From Acanthosepion esculentum (taxonomy: Eukaryota > Mollusca > Cephalopoda > Sepiida > Sepiidae), in contig OZ038517.1 in assembly GCA_964036315.1 (NCBI GenBank), forward strand, positions 50,261,406 to 50,325,405: DNA of 64,000 nucleotides, given 5' to 3'. Shown here piece by piece: positions 10,638 to 21,525 of this stretch (positions are counted from its first letter, which is position 1; the number at the start of each line of letters is the position of its first letter). A model generated the notes under the pieces. That model saw nothing but the letters and a program-made list of their open reading frames with translations, had not been told where the DNA came from and searched no databases. A program made the position numbers and the translations under genes.

Positions 10638-10854
10638 TTGACCGAAATAGCTATTCAAATGAGGAAATTTTTTCCATGTAATTTAAATGCTCTGTGATAA
10701 TAAATACACTGGGCTCTTTTGTGGATCAGTTTTATTGCATTGTCAAGGCTCTACTTTTTATATTAATATTTTAATGTTGAACACTATATGAAAATATCTG
10801 CTTTACTTTTTTACTATTATATTCTTAACTCTGTGTATATATATATATATATTG

Positions 10855-11040
10855 TCATCCACAGAGTTTGAGAGTTTCGCTGTATCACAGCTCATCAATG
10901 TGGTGGACGTCCGGTTGCCGCGAGCTAGGATCGAAACGCGGCTGAATTGGCGTCAGTCGGAGATTTTACCCCGAAGCCGTTGGTACACGGCAGGGAAGAA
11001 GGTGAGTTTTAAGCGTATTTATTTTTAGATAAACCCGCAG
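10855..11040 (-). repeat. tRNA-derived SINE (family F)
   Basis: Shares 'gtttcgctgtatcacagctc' with 33467 and, inverted, with the copy near 2150. On the minus strand a B-box-like 'gtttcgatcct' follows the tRNA-like head. A TA run precedes it at 10838. Confidence 0.6.
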
Positions 11041-11074
11041 TGACCGAGAGCACTCGATTCGCTTTACCGAAGAG

Positions 11075-11080
<6 letters not shown>

Positions 11081-11138
<58 letters not shown>
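11081..11138. repeat. (TA)n microsatellite
   Basis: A pure TA array that directly abuts the perfect palindrome at 11137-11276. Confidence 0.96.
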
Positions 11139-11141
<3 letters not shown>

Positions 11142-11375
11142 AAAGTGGACATGGAAGTCAGCACTTAGAGGCGACAGTCTGTTTCATGCTAGTGCAATCG
11201 TCAGGCGCCTGACGATTGCACTAGCATGAAACAGACTGTCGCCTCTAAGTGCTGACTTCCATGTCCACTTTTACATTTACACACGCTCTATCTCTGATAT
11301 TGAGCACTTTATCCCATAAATATAGCAGACTTTAAGACTATATTTCTTCATATATATATATATATATATATATAA
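11137..11375. repeat. Family X element: perfect 140-bp palindrome with hammerhead-like cores
   Basis: Arms 11137-11206 and 11207-11276 are identical reverse complements of 70 bp with no spacer. In the right arm the plus strand reads CTGACGA (11209-11215), a short hairpin, GAA (11228-11230), a 3-bp stem III ACA/TGT with loop GAC, and C17 at 11240. The left arm has the same on the minus strand. The centre cuts off the 5' strand of stem I. The following block (11277-11350, 'ctgatattgagcactttatc') is shared with 18750-18840 and 43036-43090, and a (TA)n run ends the element. Confidence 0.8.
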
Positions 11376-11836
11376 TAAAAATTGCTAAAGATACAAACAT
11401 CATCATCATGTCCACAAACAGAACCCAACTTAATCAACGTGGTGGTAGTGAACCCAGATCAGTGAGTGTGGGTACGCGTCTACGTATATGTGTTTATGTG
11501 TGAGCGAACGTGAGCATAACTGACGGCACGGACGGCCGATCTAATAAACGTCAAGACCACCCCCGCCCGTTAAGAGAACATTGCTGCATATGTAACGCTA
11601 CAGTCTTGACACCGAAATAGAATTGCGTATATATGTGTGCTCGAACACATGGATGTGTATCTTCGCCTAACATCAGATTATTTATATGGGTGTGTTTGTA
11701 CGAACTAAAATGTATACACGTGTATGTATGTGTGTCTATGTATATGCGAGTTTCATCCCAAACAAACACAGAAGAAAATTCCCCCTCCAGCACACACAAA
11801 TAAGCTTAAATAGATCCACTTTTGTCAAAATAAACC

Positions 11837-11946
11837 AATATGTCTGATGATCGCAAAATCGTGAAATCCGGGTTTATAAATTACTATCCATGCAACTCAA
11901 TATGTTAGCTCTATCACGGATATTGAGCACTTTCCAGTAAGTACCG

Positions 11947-11980
<34 letters not shown>
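11837..11980 (+). repeat. Family X element with hammerhead-like core
   Basis: CTGATGA at 11844-11850 is followed by a weak hairpin (CG/CG), GAA at 11863-11865, a palindromic 'tccggg' in place of stem III, and a possible 6-of-7-bp stem I between 11837-11843 and the bases after the NUH site. Downstream is 'gctctatcacggatattgag' and a (TA)n run at 11948-11979. This copy belongs to a diverged branch of the family. Confidence 0.5.
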
Positions 11981-11981
<1 letters not shown>

Positions 11982-12203
11982 GTATTTAGGTAGCAATCCT
12001 TCTTTCATGCACATTTCATTAAAAACGACAGACAAAGTGCTTTTTTTTTTAGTTTTTTATCCAATTTCTCATGCGATCTAATAATGTTTTTCTTTTCGGA
12101 TGATAAATTATATAAAAACTATCCGAATGTTCTCTTTATCCGAGCGCTTTCGGCTATACATTTAATTTTTTTTATAATGTTATTAATTCTGCACTGATCC
12201 TGT

Positions 12204-12303
<100 letters not shown>

Positions 12304-12329
12304 CATGCGGCGCTATATCGAGTCTAATT

Positions 12330-12480
12330 CGCTACATCTTCGTTACCGTTGGTACAATTGGTATGACGTTTGCCTGATAACGTAACTGTCCGGGTTTCGA
12401 TTCTCGATGTGTCCCAGATAAAGGACGAAACAGCCGTCAAGTGCTTTCTGCATTCTATTGAGGTTTCTTCTAGACTCGAT
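12330..12480 (+). repeat. tRNA-derived SINE head (family K)
   Basis: A-box-like 'ttggtacaattggtatg' and B-box-like 'gggtttcgattctcg' about 45 bases apart on the plus strand, the same head as at 6385-6490 (minus). A (TA)n array follows at 12487-12536. Confidence 0.6.
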
Positions 12481-12481
12481 G

Positions 12482-12486
<5 letters not shown>

Positions 12487-12536
<50 letters not shown>
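12487..12536. repeat. (TA)n microsatellite
   Basis: Pure TA array of about 50 bases at the 3' side of the family K SINE. Confidence 0.96.
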
Positions 12537-12538
<2 letters not shown>

Positions 12539-12887
12539 AAAAAAAAACATCTCGAAATATCCGATAATAAAATTATTTCAACAGGTTGCTTTTTATATAT
12601 GTGATGATGATTGTAATTATTTGACGTAAATTAGACGATTATGATTATGATGCTGATTTCAATTTTGATTTGATCCAAATGTATTTCATTAGCTGTCAAT
12701 TGTACTTTACCCTCCCGCCCCTGTTCATTGTGTTGACACTTTGCTACCCATCTCTTCAATAATATAAATCCACAGGTATTTAATTTTTCTGGGTCAAGCA
12801 GTTAAGAATTTCTTCCTGTTCTCTTGTGATTTATCTATTTATTTATTTTAAACATTGTCTGGATAAATTTAAACCATTTTTTTTATC

Positions 12888-12943
12888 CCGGTTTGATGAG
12901 GCAGGTATTAAAAACTTACCTGTCGAAATAGATTTATTATCGG
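12888..12943 (+). ncRNA. Hammerhead-like ribozyme motif
   Basis: Core TTGATGA at 12893-12899 (C3 replaced by U). Helix II GGCAGGT (12900-12906) pairs over seven positions, one of them G-U, with ACCTGTC (12918-12924). GAA lies at 12925-12927. Stem III ATA/TAT (12928-12930 with 12935-12937) has a GATT loop. The cleavage-site base would be U at 12938. Stem I CCGGT (12888-12892) pairs with ATCGG (12939-12943) over five positions with one G-U. Here helix II follows the core with no extra base. The U3 change would weaken the 3-8 tertiary pair, so activity is doubtful. Confidence 0.6.
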
Positions 12944-13049
12944 ATCTTTCGAGATGTGTTAAGTTTTTTTCCTTCTTGCTGTCTATAATATTGCTCTGTA
13001 TACAATACACTAAACTCTCTTCATAGATCTATCTTTTTAATATTTTATA

Positions 13050-14304
13050 CAAGGTAACCAAAAATGTTATGTCCGTTTTTTGATTAGTCATTGAATGAAG
13101 TTGAAATATATACGAAATGCGTGTAGCAATTGTTTTCAAATTCGGACAGCCGGAAGTAGAAACATCTGACGTTATAAAAAAAACACGCGCACCGTGCCCG
13201 GCCATCAGTTATAAGCCGGACAGCTGTGGGAAGGATGGAAGTGTCTAGAGATCTCGTTCGGAGCTGTTTGCTTTACGACTTCAAAGTGGGCTTATCAGCA
13301 GCTGCATCAAGTCGCCGCATATGTCAAGCGTTTGGGGATAGTGCTGTGGATGAACGTACTGCAAGGTGTTGGTTTCTCCATGATGAGCCTCGTAGTGGAC
13401 GACCACAGGTCTTGAATGACGGAGTCCTGAAGGCGGCCATTGAAGAGGACAGTAGTCTAACGTGTGGTGAACTTGCAAGACAGTTCAATGTTTCTGATGA
13501 AACAGACTTCACCTGCACCGCCTAGGTAAGACGTACAAACTGAGCAAGTGGGTTCCGCAAACGCTGTTGGAACTCCACAAGGGACAACGAGTGGCAGCCT
13601 GCGTATCGCTGCTTTCTCGCCACCGTACCGCATCTTTATTCAATCAAGTGCTTACCAGTGATGAAAAGTGGGTTCTGTACGAAACTCCCAAGGGTTCCAG
13701 ACATTGGTTGTCTCCTCAGGATGATGTCCCTCACACCGCAAGACAGCCTATGCACCCACGCAAGATTATGCTTTATGTCTGGTGGACAGGTCGTCAAGTG
13801 GTTCATTATGAACTGCTACCAACAGGCCAAACGGTCACTAGAGACCTATACTCGCTGCAGTTGAAACGTGTCCAACAGGCATTGCGCCAGAAGGAGCCAG
13901 CACTGGTGAATCGCAAAGGTGTGCTTTTCCTCCATGACAACGCCAGGCCGCTTGTCACGCTAGTGGTCAGGGATACCATACAGCAACTTGAGTGGGAGAC
14001 TTTGTGCCATCCACCTTATTCACCTGACCTTGCGCCATCCGATTACCACTTCCCCTTCCTGGATAATCATCTGCGTGGGAAATCCTTCACCAATGAAGCA
14101 GACTTGCGCAAAGCCCTCACAGACTTCTATGCGTCACCCCCCCCCCCGAGTTCTACCGCAAGGGCATTGAACAGCTGGAGACACGTTGGCAGAAGGTGCT
14201 GGATGCCGATGGCGATTACTTCGAAGACTAAATATAAGTTACACATACTGTGAAGCGTTTTCTTTTTTTCCTTTAAAACGGACAGAACTTTTTTGGTTAC
14301 CTTG
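13050..14304 (+). mobile_element. Mariner transposon
   Basis: Terminal inverted repeats of about 30 bp start 'caaggtaaccaaaaatgtta' at 13050 and are mirrored with a few mismatches at 14275-14304. TA dinucleotides flank both ends (13048-13049 and 14305-14306), which is the mariner target duplication. The 1,255-bp length is normal for the family. It holds one transposase reading frame broken by indels. Confidence 0.95.
13226..14231 (+). pseudogene. Mariner transposase pseudogene (DD34D type)
   Basis: The first frame covers the N-terminal helix-turn-helix part (MGRMEVSRDLVRSCLLYDFK) and DEPRSGRPQVLND, with a deletion near 13370 removing part of the linker. A frameshift near 13500 moves into RLHLHRLGKTYKLSKWVPQT, then LTSDEKWVLY (first Asp), FLHDNARPLV (second Asp) and YSPDLAPSDYHFP (third Asp), the mariner signature. 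A run of C at about 14142-14152 shifts the frame again. The correct frame then ends in DADGDYFED with TAA at 14229-14231. There are thus at least three indels but few stops, which suggests fairly recent inactivation. Confidence 0.93.
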
Positions 14305-14344
14305 TATTAAAAACACCTACTTGGATTATCCTTTACACTTACGG

Positions 14345-14346
<2 letters not shown>

Positions 14347-14396
<50 letters not shown>
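14347..14396. repeat. (TA)n microsatellite
   Basis: Pure TA array about 40 bases beyond the right end of the mariner element. Confidence 0.96.
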
Positions 14397-14398
<2 letters not shown>

Positions 14399-14399
14399 A

Positions 14400-15039
14400 G
14401 TTTAGGATTGGTATATACGGAGTGAAATCCAATAACCAACAATTAATATTCTTTAAAGAGTGCTCAATACAGAGTAGAGCAGATATAATTATTTATTTGA
14501 ATATTACAACATAAATATGTTATAAAATCACGACAAAAGTAGCCATTTTGTTTCAACACTTCCTGTGTCTTGTCAAGTGATAATATAGAATATAGAATAA
14601 ATGGTTTTAAAAGTTTCAAATTAATCAACGATCCTTAGCTAAGAGTAAATGCTGTTACATAAGCTAGAGTGGCCAATCAAAAAACAAGTATAGGATGATT
14701 CGAAAAAGTTTGACAACTAAGCAAGGTTATCTAGATATTAAAAGATTTATAAAATTTGAAATTAAAATTAAAAGTAAAAAATTAAAAAATTAAAATTACC
14801 TATTTAGAAATCTAAATCAGATCTCTATTAAGTTTTAAATTGTAGAATTACAAAGGAGAAAAAAAAAATAAAAATAAAAATAAAAGGTATATATGCTATT
14901 TAATTTATATTTTCATTGAAATTAAGTTGAAAGTTGTATTCAGAATCCCAGACAGAGATGTATACATTTTTCGTTTCATTTCAACATGTTAGTCGCCTCT
15001 CACGTGAAATCATTCGAACAACGGCATATTAAGCGCTCG
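14400..15039. other. No recognisable gene
   Basis: AT-rich, with A-rich simple stretches at 14750-14890. Nothing else seen. Confidence 0.4.
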
Positions 15040-15272
15040 GACGTATTTAGATATATACACACACATACAAAAAAGCAAACCACACATAGGCAAATGTACT
15101 ATACTTACACATACACATCGATACACACAGGCACATACATCTACATTCAATATGATCTAGACGGTCAAATGTCGAAGCTATTCGTGGCTTAATATGTTAT
15201 TAAACGAATTTAAACTTGAAAAATAGCTAAACCGGTCAAATATACATAGATAAAATTTAAACAAATAACTAT

Positions 15273-15303
<31 letters not shown>

Positions 15304-16860
15304 TATACACACACATACACATATACATACATATATACATTTTTGAAAACATATAGTTTTCGACACATTTACAGACAAAAGTAAATAACCACCTCCACAT
15401 ATAATTGAACACTCGCACATCCGCATATAAATTAATACATGCACCCGCATAGACACATATAAGGATAATAGGTACGCATATACAGACCTACGTACATAAA
15501 CATACACATAGATAAGCACATATAAATATATTGACCCATACGTCGACGTAGAAAAGTAAATAAGGCAAGTGAAGAAATACATATAAAGATGCAACTATAT
15601 ACAAGCACACACATACATACATATCTAGATGTACATACATAAGCACGCATGCATATATGGATATAAACTAAATATATATATATAGACATTTACAAATACA
15701 AGTGTATACATGAAAAATTAAACAAACGTAAATTAAAACGACATGAGTATAAAAATGCATATACACATCCGCTAGTACATATATATACACACATACATAC
15801 GCAACTCCACATAGATATATACACATATATATCTACAGACATACATATACATACATACATACACACATACATATTCACAAATATATATACGCATATATAC
15901 ATATACATATATATATATATATCTATAAACACACATACACATATACATACACACACATACACATATACGCACACACATACATATACAAACACATATACAT
16001 ATATACATAAACATATAGACACATGCATAAAAAAGGAAAAAGAAATAAGCATACATAGACCAACTTATATTCTAATAATATTCCAACAACATTATGATAA
16101 AATATATTAAAAGTTAATCATAATTTAAGAAAAGAACAACGGTCTGTAAGCAATTAAAGGTACTTTATCAACAAAAGTAGATTTTAGTTTGTATCTATGA
16201 TACACTCCAAGACACTAAAGCCTGCATACAAATACACATACAATGACACACCAACATATATATATAAATATCTAATCCTATATAAATACCCATATCGACA
16301 CATCCAGATAAACAATACACAAACAGTCGAGCGCAACCATATAAACACCCACACATACATATAAATATACACCTATATACATACACATATACATATACAT
16401 ATTTAAACATACATATATATACATATATATGCATATATAAACCTATACATACACATAGAAACATGCATACTACATATACATACATATATGCACACTCACA
16501 CATACATATACATACATATGCAATATGCATACACATATCTACACTCACACAAGTACACATAAATATCCCCATATACCCATACATATACTCACACATTTAG
16601 TGGTAGACACTTACCAGAATTTACTCCCTTACTCATACACATAAACAGGTTAACCTATGATAGAAGCCAATATACACAACCATATACCTTCATAAAAAAA
16701 AATAAAATAAAATTTAAAAAATTTAAAAAATTAAAAAAAAAAAATACATATATATACCCCTATATACACATATACATATCCTACAGTAGAAATAACTCTA
16801 CATAACATACAAATATATACATCTAAATACAGACACGTATGATACTTTGTAAGTACCCAG
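15040..16860. repeat. CA/TA-rich low-complexity block
   Basis: About 1.8 kb dominated by 'acatacacatatacatac'-like sequence, densest at 15280-16060 and 16180-16600. Several long minus-strand frames rich in Tyr, Val, Cys and Met arise only from this composition. An A-rich run lies at 16695-16745. Confidence 0.85.
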
Positions 16861-16951
16861 TACACATTCATATCGATAAGGCGACTATCATGCTAAAAAG
16901 GTAATAGTCTATTAAGTTTAATTTATCATTATCATAGAAAGTATATGATTT

Positions 16952-17815
16952 CTATACTAAGTTAAATTTAAGACGATGCTTACAGTTAACTGTTAGTTCA
17001 TATCTTTGATTTAAAAGATCAGTCTTATTTTTAAATCTAATTATTTCAAGTTTCTCGTTAAGGCATAAGTAACACGGGGCATATAGTGAGTTACATGTCC
17101 GGGCCTTTCTAATTAGTTTCCATTTAACCTTAGGTGTTTTATTTTTCTCTTTTAGACTCCAAAAGTATTTGGATAATGAAGTCATATATTTATAGTTACT
17201 ATTATTAAAAGATTGCAGATGACACCGCCAGCGTTCCTTGAATGGTCTCATGGTGCAACCTATGTAGAATTTCTTTATATTTGGATTTTCTAGTGTTGAT
17301 ATAGTACTGAGATAAACTACAGAGCTAGTTAAACAGTTATTATTTAGTGGACAATTATTGGGATTCCTGCAGTTACATGATTTATTATTTGTGTCATTTT
17401 GCTTAATGTTGCTTTGTGCAACCTTGTGGGTTGTCAGGCTCTCCGAATTTATATACTTGCTGAATATACTATTGTTATGTTTTTTAATTATTTTTTCTAG
17501 GTTATCAGCACAACTATAGCTTAACTTAAGAGTATTAGAGTTAAATATTTTACTGAGTGGGTTGGTTCCAGATTTGGGGAAATGTTTTTTAATGAGGTTT
17601 AGAAACAGGTGCCCCAATTTAGTTTTAACCATAATGTTAAAAGGGGGAGTATACCATATGATTTTTCTAGATCTCTTTCTACCATTTTTGTTGCTATTTA
17701 TAGGGCTTTTATATTGAATATTAATATTTTTATATCCACTATTTTTAAGTGCGGAATTGTAAAGGTCTCTATGCTTATTAAAAATATCACTGTTTGAAGA
17801 GTTGTTACTGATCCT
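16952..17815 (-). pseudogene. Penelope-like element: C-terminal part with GIY-YIG endonuclease
   Basis: The minus-strand frame is open from the boundary near 17815 to the TAA-region end at 16952. It starts inside the protein with GRKRSRKIIWYTPPF (the RT-to-endonuclease linker) and contains KLSYSCADNLEKII. A cysteine-rich knuckle follows (CNCRNPNNCPLNNNC). The GIY-YIG endonuclease comes next, with VVYLSTI, KKFYIGCTMRPFKERWRCHL and the later KYMTSLSKYFWSLKE and KVKWKLI. In Penelope-like elements this domain nicks DNA for priming. No stop interrupts the roughly 290 codons, and an internal ATG allows a 226-codon frame. The RT domain is missing; the 5' end stops at a TATG repeat near 17820, so it is a 5'-truncated copy. 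Confidence 0.88.
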
Positions 17816-17816
17816 A

Positions 17817-18160
17817 CATATATATGTATGTATGTATGTATGTATAATTTGTTTAAACGTTATTTAAATCTTCGAGAAATCTTGTTAGAAAAACCTGCGT
17901 CCCCTAGGGAAAACCCTCATTAGATCTAGTGTGCCTTAGATCAACTAGGGCACATAGGACCTCCTGGTCAAACAAACCCCGAATAGTGCTTCTGAACACA
18001 CACATTCCCCAAGTATACATATTTTTTCTAATATTCAGGCCGGTAGATGAAAATAAATAAAAACAGAACATCTAATCAAATATGAATATCCATTTAAAAA
18101 GATAACGTTTAGATATATGAATTACAAATCTGACAGATTTGATCCATTTCCTCTCTCTCG

Positions 18161-18186
<26 letters not shown>
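17817..18186. repeat. TATG run and SINE family G-like tail
   Basis: A short TATG tandem run at 17817-17842 is followed by sequence related to the family G tail ('attcaggccggtagatgaaa' at 18032, 'aacagaacatctaatca' at 18062), also seen at 34545-34645. A TA run occupies 18162-18187. Confidence 0.45.
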
Positions 18187-18191
<5 letters not shown>

Positions 18192-18735
18192 GGGGTTCCA
18201 ATAACTTGGACCGATTTTAAATGTGAATTAAGTTTAAGCATCTCATAATTTTTTTTAACAACTCAAGTCTTTTGCAATTTCAACCATGGAAAGATTAACA
18301 ATCAAACAACACGTTAAAGTTTCAAGAGTGCAATTGGAAAAATTGTTCGTAAATTCAAACAAACTGGGTCAGTGGCAGATGTGAAAAGACCATTGCGTGC
18401 TCGTTTACGCCGTTCAGCTGACAATATTGCTTCAGTCCACGAGAATGTGGCCGAAAATCCAGACACTTCTATTCATCATCGCGAATTGAACCTCGCCACA
18501 ACAATGTTACATCGTTTCCAACTGCTCTCTTAGTTGGTCGATTGTGTTGACCAAAGAATTGCGAAGTGCTCGAAATGCATTTCTGTTTGAACGTCCATTT
18601 TCGTAACAGGCTTCGATAACTTTAACATCGTTTGATTGTTAATCTTTGAAATCTGAGAAAAAAAAAAAGAAATCCTTAGACCCTTAAACTTAATTCACAT
18701 TTAAAATCTGTCCAATTTATTAGAACACCCTTTAT
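18187..18735. mobile_element. Head-to-head mariner-like MITE
   Basis: The ends are about 50-bp inverted repeats ('ttttaaatgtgaattaagtt' at 18210 and its mirror at about 18690). The left half encodes MERLTIKQHV and, downstream, IRKFKQTGSVADVKRP, a transposase helix-turn-helix region. The right half, read on the minus strand, encodes RLTIKR and YENGRSNRNAFRALRN, again the N-terminal region. The element is therefore two 5' ends joined head to head, with no catalytic domain. Confidence 0.7.
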
Positions 18736-18749
18736 ATATATATATACTA

Positions 18750-18920
18750 TATATATAAAGAAATATAGTCTTAAAGTGTGCTATATTTATGGGATAAAGT
18801 GCTCAATATCAGAGAGAGAGAGAGAGCGTTTGTAAATATAAAAGTGAACATAGAAGTCAACATTTAGAGGCGACAGTCTGTTTCATGCAAGATGCAATCG
18901 TCAGGCTACGAGTGCTGTTA
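18750..18920 (-). repeat. Family X element with most complete hammerhead
   Basis: From the TA run at 18737 the minus-strand 3' part ('gagcactttatcccataaat') leads up to a hammerhead-like unit at 18858-18917. A GA run at 18811-18827 interrupts the conserved 'tatcactgatattgagc' block. It is the least truncated copy at the 5' side of the ribozyme. Confidence 0.7.
18858..18917 (-). ncRNA. Hammerhead-like ribozyme motif with extended stem I
   Basis: On the minus strand CTGACGA (18904-18898) is followed by a helix II of TGCA/TGCA with a TCT loop and one unpaired T on each side. Then come GAA (18884-18882), stem III ACA/TGT with loop GAC, and C17 at 18872. The bases next to the core pair as GC/GC. 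After an internal loop, CAGCACT (18917-18911) faces AATGTTG (18864-18858), five or six pairs including one G-U. In the 11207-11276 copy the matching strand reads AGTGCTG, which would pair perfectly over seven positions. Stem I with an internal loop is typical of natural hammerheads. Confidence 0.65.
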
Positions 18921-19037
18921 TTTTTCTCGGCTATTTATATATATCAGTGGTGCATTGTGGGTTGTCTATTTTGGCGGTTATTTTACCGGAAGTAGTTTAT
19001 TTGTTTATTTGGGTTAAATTATTTTGCTTGTTTTTAT

Positions 19038-19042
<5 letters not shown>

Positions 19043-19084
<42 letters not shown>
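19043..19084. repeat. (TA)n microsatellite
   Basis: Pure TA array of about 42 bases. Confidence 0.95.
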
Positions 19085-19087
<3 letters not shown>

Positions 19088-20390
19088 GCTTAAACACTAA
19101 TATTCCATGGTTATAATTTATTACATTGGAATCGTAATTACGATCCAATTACTCAGACCTACAAATTCAAAAAAGAAATCAGGAAAAATAACTCCGGGAA
19201 TAAAAAATAAATTTAGCGACAGTGTATGTATGAGAGTAGGGGACGAATGTGAGGGGTAAAAGAAAATTCTAGCGATAGGTAACAGACGAGAGAAGAACAG
19301 GAAGGCCTAAAAGTGAAGGTGGGGATTAAAATTTAATAGAGAGAAATTCAAAAGTCAGTTAAAGGTGTGATACAGTACTTTTGTCAAATTTTCTTGATTG
19401 TACAGCGGCTCTTTTATAAATGCCATTCGGTTTTAATTGCCTCTCGTCTATCTTTCCCCTTGTTTTTCTTTTTTCTTTTCTTTTTCTCATCTTCTGATTT
19501 TTAAGTTTAGATTGTTGAGCGTAGTGTCACTACAAATGTATAGACCCATTTCCGGTGTCAGTTTTAAATTAATTTAGGTCCGCGATTTAAGAATGAATTA
19601 TGCATCGGGAAATAATTCAACTTTATCTGTATCACACTTGACCTGTTACAGATATACGCTATCCGAAATTTTATACAACACAGATAATGTGACATACTTT
19701 CGAGAAAAACAATCCTTTAAATAAATAAGATAACAAACTCCTCAAAAGGTTTTTAAAAAATAAAATAACAATTAAACAAAAAATCTAAATAAATAAACTA
19801 TGAATGCACACATAAACACAGGTCAATGTAATAATCATTGACAAATAATTACGTAATCAATAATAAATAATGAATAAAAAGTTAAACACAATAGCTACAA
19901 ACAGCCGCATTTGGATCCACAATTATATCCACTCAATAATCCCCGTGAATAATTTGAAACATTACTGTCACCGCCTACAAAATCTTATATCTAATTTAAA
20001 TAATTCATATATTGAGATGTGGGGGCTGGCAAGACACAACACTTAACTCGACAGAATGAGTCGTGTTACTAGTATTCAATACTCAGCTAGATAAGTCACT
20101 GCAATAGTATTATCATCTTCTCGTAGACAACTAACCGGGACTACTTATTATGATAAGTAAGGAGGTCAACTGGCTCTTACCACATCATCATCTCTTTCGA
20201 GGCTTACTTCCTATGGAAGTTATACTTTGTTTTCTATTTTGGGGTTGGCATCCAACATTCTGTTGGTTGTCACTTCCTTTTACTGGAGCGTGTTTTTTCC
20301 AGAGCTATTTGAAACATCGAAAATGTTCTACAGGACCAGAATCGGCTCTTATCTAATGCTCTCATGGTCCAAATGCATTTTTATTATGTA
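19085..20390. other. No recognisable gene
   Basis: AT-rich unique-looking sequence. A plus-strand frame at 20227-20469 (MFSILGLASNILLVVTSFYW) is hydrophobic, but its end lies inside the MITE at 20391, and I recognise no family. The block near 20130-20185 ('ggactacttattatgataag') recurs at about 21343. Confidence 0.4.
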
Positions 20391-20576
20391 CAGCGTGGTC
20401 CGAAAATTTTTCGATTTCAGATGGCTACACGAAAATGGTGGTCTTTATACAGACCTTCTTGATGTGTGACAGCATCAATGAAAGTGAATAAACTGAGTCC
20501 AGTACATGTGCTTTGTATTACTTGTTCCTCTATTGTTCTCATTATATTTTGGTGACAAGATTTTCGGACCACTCGT
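20391..20576. mobile_element. Tc1-type MITE, copy 1
   Basis: Inverted ends 'cagcgtggtccgaaaatttt' at 20391 and its mirror near 20555-20576, with TA outside on the left. The inner 'gtccagtacatgtgctttgt' is shared with copy 2 at 21048-21272. No coding capacity. Confidence 0.8.
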
Positions 20577-20581
20577 TACAA

Positions 20582-20595
<14 letters not shown>

Positions 20596-20612
<17 letters not shown>
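20596..20612. repeat. Short (CT)n(TA)n run
   Basis: A CT run at 20581-20595 followed by TA repeats between the MITE and the foldback. Confidence 0.85.
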
Positions 20613-20614
<2 letters not shown>

Positions 20615-20667
20615 ACATAATGAGAAGCCACGTATACGTTCTTGATATGTATATATAGAAAAAAAAC

Positions 20668-20934
20668 AACTAAAAAGTTGTAACTTAAAGAAAATATGTT
20701 TTTTATGAAAGTATTTATTTATATTTTTTTATATGATCGACCTCGATCTTTTCATCAGAAATAACTGTTTTTAGAGGTTTGTTTGTGACTTGTAAACAAA
20801 CCTCTAAAAACAGTTATTTCTGATGAAAGATCGAGGTCGATCTGAAATATCAAATTATATATATATATATATATATATAAATACTTTCATAAAAAACATT
20901 ATATTTTCTTTAATTTACAACTTTTTAGTTGTTA
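20668..20934. repeat. Foldback element with hammerhead-like motif in the arms
   Basis: Left arm 20668-20785 and right arm 20790-20934 are inverted copies centred near 20788 ('aacctctaaaaacagttatt' mirrored by the left arm). The right arm has a (TA)n insert at 20858-20880, and another TA run follows at 20935-20953. The right arm holds a complete hammerhead-like unit. The left arm has CTGATGA and helix II but lacks the GAA. Confidence 0.85.
20814..20857 (+). ncRNA. Hammerhead-like ribozyme motif
   Basis: CTGATGA at 20820-20826, one extra A, then helix II AGATCGA (20828-20834) paired over seven positions with TCGATCT (20837-20843). GAA lies at 20844-20846. A15.1 and U16.1 flank a two-base 'ta' (palindromic ATAT). 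C17 is at 20851. Stem I pairs 20816-20819 with 20852-20855 over four positions, plus a further pair after one mismatch. All core positions fit the CUGANGA/GAA consensus, but the two-base loop means stem III would need a dimer. Confidence 0.6.
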
Positions 20935-21047
20935 TATATATATATATATATATGAATATTGTACCCTTGATTAACTCAGTACTACACACGTTAAACATTG
21001 AAAAGAGCGACTAGCCACAAATGTACGCGAATGACAAATGTAACCTA

Positions 21048-21272
21048 CAGGGCGGTCCGAAAGTCTTGTCACCCCTACATAATATAATTTTCTATTTCAG
21101 ATGGCTGAGATGAAAATGATTGTGTTTATATAAATCGCCTCGATGCTTGACAGCGTGAATGAAAGTGAATAAACTGAATCCAGTACATGTGCTTTGTATT
21201 ATAGTATTACTTGTTGTTCTATTGTTCTCATTACTTTTTGGTATGGGGTGACAAAACTTTTAGACCACCCTG
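21048..21272. mobile_element. Tc1-type MITE, copy 2
   Basis: 225 bp with inverted ends 'cagggcggtccgaaagtctt' and its mirror at about 21246-21272, flanked by TA at 21046-21047 and 21273-21274. It is less decayed than copy 1. Confidence 0.88.
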
Positions 21273-21474
21273 TACAATAATTTTCCGATACGTTTCTCGA
21301 CTATCCCATCTGCCCAGCATTTCTGGTTTCTTTGACAATTACCCAGGACTACTTATCATGAATGGATCAGTCCATTCATCATAGGAGGTTAACTGGTAAC
21401 AATATAGTGGGTTCCAGTTGCTTGAATTATTTCTTGAAAAAGATTAAAAATGAGTATACAGTTTTCGAGACACC

Positions 21475-21477
<3 letters not shown>

Positions 21478-21522
<45 letters not shown>
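21478..21522. repeat. (TA)n microsatellite
   Basis: Pure TA array of about 45 bases. Confidence 0.95.

Positions 21523-21525
<3 letters not shown>

Noticed and set aside
20227..20469. Hydrophobic 80-codon frame as a membrane or secreted peptide gene
   Set aside because: Its 3' part lies inside a MITE and nothing supports expression, so the hydrophobic start alone is not enough.
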